Notes under the pieces: generated by a model
What the model saw: only the letters and a program-made list of their open reading frames with translations
The model's database searches: none
Told to the model about the DNA's origin: nothing
Shown here: one piece after another, positions 61,201-64,000 of the stretch
Layout: every line of letters starts with the position of its first letter
Numbering within the stretch: the first letter of the stretch is position 1
Translations under genes and position numbers: made by a program
Assembly: GCA_038087015.1 (NCBI GenBank)
Contig: JASBNA010000068.1
Location: 152,900 to 216,899 of the forward strand
Reading direction: 5' to 3'
Source: Cerrena zonata
Lineage: Eukaryota > Basidiomycota > Agaricomycetes > Polyporales > Cerrenaceae
Length of the DNA: 64,000 nt

Positions 61201-61956
61201 CAGACTGACGGCCAAACTGAACGAATGAACCAAGAAGTCGAAACGTATCTTCGCATCTTCACAGCCAACAATCCCAGCGAATGGTCAAAGCACCTAGTCA
61301 CAGCCGAGTTCTGCCACAATCAGAGGAACCATGAAACCCACAAGCAATCCCCATTCAAGCTCATGATGGGATGTGACCCCATTGCCATTCCCACTGTGGT
61401 ACCACGATCCAACGTTCCAGGAGCCGCCAAGCGATTGCAGGAACTCCAGGCCATGAGAAACGAAGCCTTAGCCGCACACGATCTAGCCAGAAACCGGATG
61501 GCCGCCCGCAGCAACACCAAATTCGAACCATTCAAAGAAGGACAAATGGTATGGTTGGAAGGAACCAACCTCAAGACAGGATATGAAAACCGAAAGTTAG
61601 GACCCAAGCGAGAAGGACCCTTCCAGATTGAGAAAGTGGTCTCCCCACTTGCCTATCGACTCCAACTCCCAGACAGATGGAAGATTCACCCAGTATTCCA
61701 TGCCTCACTCCTCACGCCATACAAAGAAACAGAAGAACATGGCCCCAACTTCCCAAGACCCCCGCCTGACCTGATCGAAGACGAAGAAGAATACGAAGTA
61801 GAAGCCATCGTCGGACATCGTAAGGTTGGCAATAGGAACAAGTTCCTGATCAAGTGGAAAGGATACCCTTCCTCCGATAACACCTGGATATGGGAATCAG
61901 ACCTCGAACACAGCAAAGAGTTTGTGGACGAATACAAGCAACGAAGAAGCATCTGA
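58171..61956 (+). pseudogene. pol: Pol polyprotein with three internal TGA stops
   Basis: In the -1 frame the domains follow in order: aspartic protease (LIDSGASGIF), reverse transcriptase (KLDLRNGYNNVRI, then the YMDD box near 59515), RNase H (FVLETDASKVATGG and QCDHKNLTYW), integrase with an HHCC finger (HPGHF to CATCQQNK) and the D,D-35-E core (DMITHLPESD, SDRGPQFAS, ERMNQEVETYL), and a C-terminal chromodomain (EYEVEAIVGHRK, LIKWKGY). The frame is broken only by TGA at 60130, 60514 and 60904. The stop at 61954 after the chromodomain looks genuine. At 60130 and 60904 the family usually has an arginine, so CGA-to-TGA changes at CpG would explain them. As it stands this copy makes at most a protease-RT fusion. 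Confidence 0.92.
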
Positions 61957-62137
61957 AGCATAGAAGTCGAACCCATCTCCACGGTCATGATCCGACGCAT
62001 TGCCGACAATACCCCAAAAGGAAAGGATCTCCCACCAGCCCCCACTGCCTCTACGGAGTCTCGAACTCCCATGACGAAGCCACCTAATGGCAATAGAGCC
62101 ACCCCAAACCCTCAGAGTATAAAGAGGACCACGCCCC

Positions 62138-62530
62138 ATGCAACCGATCAGAACTCTCACTGTCCCCGATCCTCGAATGCCAACCAGACATCCCAGACCC
62201 AACCACGAACAAAGGAGGGACCAAAACAACCGTCTCTGCTTTCGCTGCCACCACCCTGGACATCTTGCCAGGGTTTGCCCCAGACAGGACACCCTCGACG
62301 AATCCAACAGCCCACTCGAACGCACTGTTCAGATCGAAACGATCACAGTCCAAGTAAACCTGGTTCGGAACTTTATCCTCGAATCCATCCGCTACCTAGC
62401 CAGCGGTACCGTTTCAGAACCAAACCAAAGACTGTACGAATCAGTCATCACCGAACTACTCGACGAAGCCATATCTCTCGCCAAGACTCAAGCTCAACTC
62501 GAGGCGGAGCTCGAGGTCAGATCTGCATAG
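62138..62530 (+). CDS. Extra ORF with a CCHC zinc knuckle, downstream of integrase
   Basis: From an ATG at 62138 to TAG, 130 codons in a frame different from pol. A basic N-terminus (TRHPRPNHEQRRDQNNR) leads straight into a retroviral-type knuckle, CFRCHHPGHLARVC, followed by an acidic/helical tail (ETITVQVNLVRNFILESI, LLDEAISLAKTQAQLEAEL). This looks like a free-standing nucleocapsid-type RNA-binding protein. The overlapping pol-frame reading lacks any motif and is probably a shadow. It ends five bases before the next ORF's ATG, which suggests a translationally coupled pair. Its presence after integrase is unusual for Ty3/gypsy elements. Confidence 0.75.
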   Translation: MQPIRTLTVPDPRMPTRHPRPNHEQRRDQNNRLCFRCHHPGHLARVCPRQDTLDESNSPLERTVQIETITVQVNLVRNFILESIRYLASGTVSEPNQRLYESVITELLDEAISLAKTQAQLEAELEVRSA

Positions 62531-62535
62531 GAAAG

Positions 62536-63351
62536 ATGCAGAACAATCACGAATCAGAACATAGCCAGCTGCCACCACCATCGATCATGCCCTCGACCAC
62601 AGTATTCCCCACTGCCAATGACCACATCGCAGCGTTCACACGGCCATGCTCGGAAATGAATACACCAACCACATCCGACCTCGATCTGACCCCCTTCAAA
62701 GGACCAAAAGACCGACAAACAGCGAGACAGGCTCTAGAAGAGGTGGAAGATATCATCGCTGACCATGGTCCCCGATTCTCTGGAGAACCAATCCAGTGGA
62801 AGGAAATCGTCGACCACTGCCAACAACAGTTCAAATTAGACCCCGCTCAATTTCACGACGACATTTGCAAGACAACCTATCTGTTGTCCATCTGCAACTC
62901 CGGACCCATAGGATCCTGGACGACAGCCTATTTTAATGAAGGCATTCACCAGATCGATACCACAGGCCGAACAGTTGAAAATGTGTTCAATTGGGACCGA
63001 GTCCTGAAGGCCTTTGATGATTACTTCCGCCCACGCGCCCGCCCCACAGCTATGGCCAAGCTGCAAAATCTTCGCCAAACCGACACCGTTCGCCGATACA
63101 TCCTGAAATTCCAGTCCCTACGAGTACTCTCCGGGATAACTAGAGGAACCCACATCACATACCTATTCCTGGCCGGACTCAAAGACGATGTACGACTGAA
63201 GGTCCTGGAGACAGATGCGTCGGACCTCAACTCTCTCCCCAAACTCTACGCAGCAGCGCAGAAGGCAGAAAAAGCTCTCGCCCTCCTCACGGATGATGCT
63301 GCACAACAACGAGAGCTGGCCTACCGAGTCCACTACCAAACTAGTGTTTGA
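62536..63351 (+). CDS. Second capsid-like (Gag-like) ORF before the 3' LTR
   Basis: From an ATG at 62536, 271 codons ending in TGA 26 bases before the 3' LTR. After a Pro/Ser/Thr-rich start it has a retrotransposon capsid pattern: IQWKEIVDHCQQQFKL, KTTYLLSICNSGPIGSW, FNWDRVLKAFDDYFRPRA, LRQTDTVRRYILKFQSLRVL and YLFLAGLKDDVRLKVLE. These line up segment by segment with the capsid part of this element's own gag, but at low identity, so it is not a recent duplication. It has no zinc knuckle of its own; that is in the preceding ORF. It could act as a co-assembling or interfering capsid, or be the remnant of another element's gag. Function inferred only. Confidence 0.75.
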   Translation: MQNNHESEHSQLPPPSIMPSTTVFPTANDHIAAFTRPCSEMNTPTTSDLDLTPFKGPKDRQTARQALEEVEDIIADHGPRFSGEPIQWKEIVDHCQQQFKLDPAQFHDDICKTTYLLSICNSGPIGSWTTAYFNEGIHQIDTTGRTVENVFNWDRVLKAFDDYFRPRARPTAMAKLQNLRQTDTVRRYILKFQSLRVLSGITRGTHITYLFLAGLKDDVRLKVLETDASDLNSLPKLYAAAQKAEKALALLTDDAAQQRELAYRVHYQTSV

Positions 63352-63364
63352 GGACAAACACCGT

Positions 63365-63373
63365 AGAGAGGAG
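63365..63373 (+). promoter_or_regulatory. Polypurine tract
   Basis: AGAGAGGAG lies four bases before the 3' LTR, the expected place and composition for the plus-strand DNA primer. Confidence 0.65.
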
Positions 63374-63377
63374 CTAA

Positions 63378-64000
63378 TGTTACACGCTCGGATCTGTCCG
63401 ATCTTTTTTTCTCTACTCCTCGACCAGGACAACTTGCCACGACCACCCATCCCATTCCGAACTCCAGTTCCCGTCACCACCCACATCCCATTGATCCCAG
63501 CACCTGCCTAACCTGCAGCCCGACCATCTGTGCGAGGGGCATAACCAAGTGGGTTGTCTCCTCGGATCTCCTCGGATCACCTTGGAGTATCCTCGTATCA
63601 TTCCTCTTCTATTCCCATCTATTCCCACATGGTCACTTAGCCAGTATACCCTTATCCAGTAGTTATGTTCTCACCATCACCAAGACCCCTTATTCCGGTA
63701 GTGCTTCCTCCGCTTTCCATCTTATTTGATAGCTTCTTGCTTCCCTTCTTGCTAACTTCCCGTTCCCTCGCCTTCTCCCCGAGATCCCCTTTTCCATTGT
63801 TCTCAGTAGTATTTAAGGACAGCCTGTAACTCACCGATTCCCCAGACTGAATCTACGTGGATTTACCCCTGTAACTCCTGACCCTCTGCTTGCTTGACTT
63901 GGCCAGCTTCGCCTGTGCCCAAGGCTCGCTAGAGTCCGCGGACTTGAACCTCGGAGGACCATACCGAGTGACTAGAGTGAACTCTCGTCTTAGGTTTAGG
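63378..64000 (+). repeat. 3' long terminal repeat, truncated by the window
   Basis: The first 623 bases match 55459-56079, with three substitutions and one 2-nt indel. The remaining 75 or so bases and the target duplication lie outside the window. Confidence 0.95.

Larger units (their letters stand above)
55459..64000 (+). mobile_element. Ty3/gypsy chromovirus-type LTR retrotransposon, cut by the window end
   Basis: The order is LTR, leader with tandem repeats, gag with one CCHC knuckle, -1 frameshift signal, pol (protease, reverse transcriptase, RNase H, integrase, chromodomain), a second knuckle ORF, a second capsid-like ORF, a purine tract and the 3' LTR. Over about 621 shared bases I count three substitutions and one 2-nt indel between the LTRs, so the insertion is recent. 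Three TGA stops inside pol suggest that this copy cannot make a full-length polyprotein. Confidence 0.95.

Noticed and set aside
62118..62124. TATAAAG just upstream of the extra zinc-knuckle ORF as a possible internal promoter
   Set aside because: It is only about 14-20 bases before the ATG, so a normal start site would fall inside the ORF. A single 7-base match is not enough.
61957..62535. Continuation of the pol frame past 61956 as extra polyprotein
   Set aside because: In this stretch the pol frame gives a motif-free Pro/Ser/Arg sequence, while another frame contains a perfect zinc knuckle. The pol-frame reading is most likely a shadow.

Overview
This is fungal nuclear DNA. The genes are split by many short GT-AG introns of roughly 45 to 80 nt, intergenic spaces are short, and the gene types (class II haem peroxidase, a giant PH-domain scaffold with YxTAE-type repeats, Tnp2- and hAT-type transposons, a chromodomain Ty3/gypsy element) point to an agaricomycete basidiomycete. 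The abundance of transposon debris and the style of the gag gene suggest a Rhizoctonia/Ceratobasidium-like genome, but that is an inference. || 1-23.2 kb is gene-rich host DNA: a CCC1/VIT1-type vacuolar Fe/Mn transporter, a small hypothetical gene, a secreted peroxidase with a complete Mn site plus the surface tryptophan of versatile peroxidases, a single-TM hypothetical protein, one 11.9-kb minus-strand gene for a PH-domain/coiled-coil scaffold of about 3,500 residues, and a divergent pair encoding RBX1 (cullin ligase RING subunit) and tubulin-folding cofactor C. || 23.8-27.7 kb holds a small Cys-rich protein whose 3' end runs into a CACTG-ended foldback repeat, a C-terminally anchored WD40-like protein and an unrecognised divergent gene. 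|| 27.7-36.4 kb is a nested transposon stack. A 90-nt hairpin-bearing repeat and a gene fragment are split by a 7.6-kb hAT element (8-bp target duplication). Its transposase gene is itself split by a 2.7-kb element with 0.7-kb terminal inverted repeats (9-bp duplication). The matching empty site is at 54.6 kb in the same window. The hAT element also carries a small acidic-tailed accessory gene. || 36.8-54.1 kb mixes host genes (SUN-domain protein, F-box/nucleotidyltransferase-like protein, FHA-domain checkpoint-like kinase, MYND-finger protein) with a long Tnp2-type transposase gene, a perfect 1.26-kb palindrome and more repeat copies. || 55.46-64.0 kb is a young Ty3/gypsy chromovirus-type LTR retrotransposon that leaves the window inside its 3' LTR. 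It has a textbook -1 frameshift signal between gag and pol, three in-frame TGA stops in pol and, unexpectedly, a second zinc-knuckle ORF and a second capsid-like ORF between integrase and the 3' LTR. That second Gag-like module is the best candidate here for something not previously described. || All exon structures were assembled by hand from splice signals and reading frame. Nothing was checked against databases.
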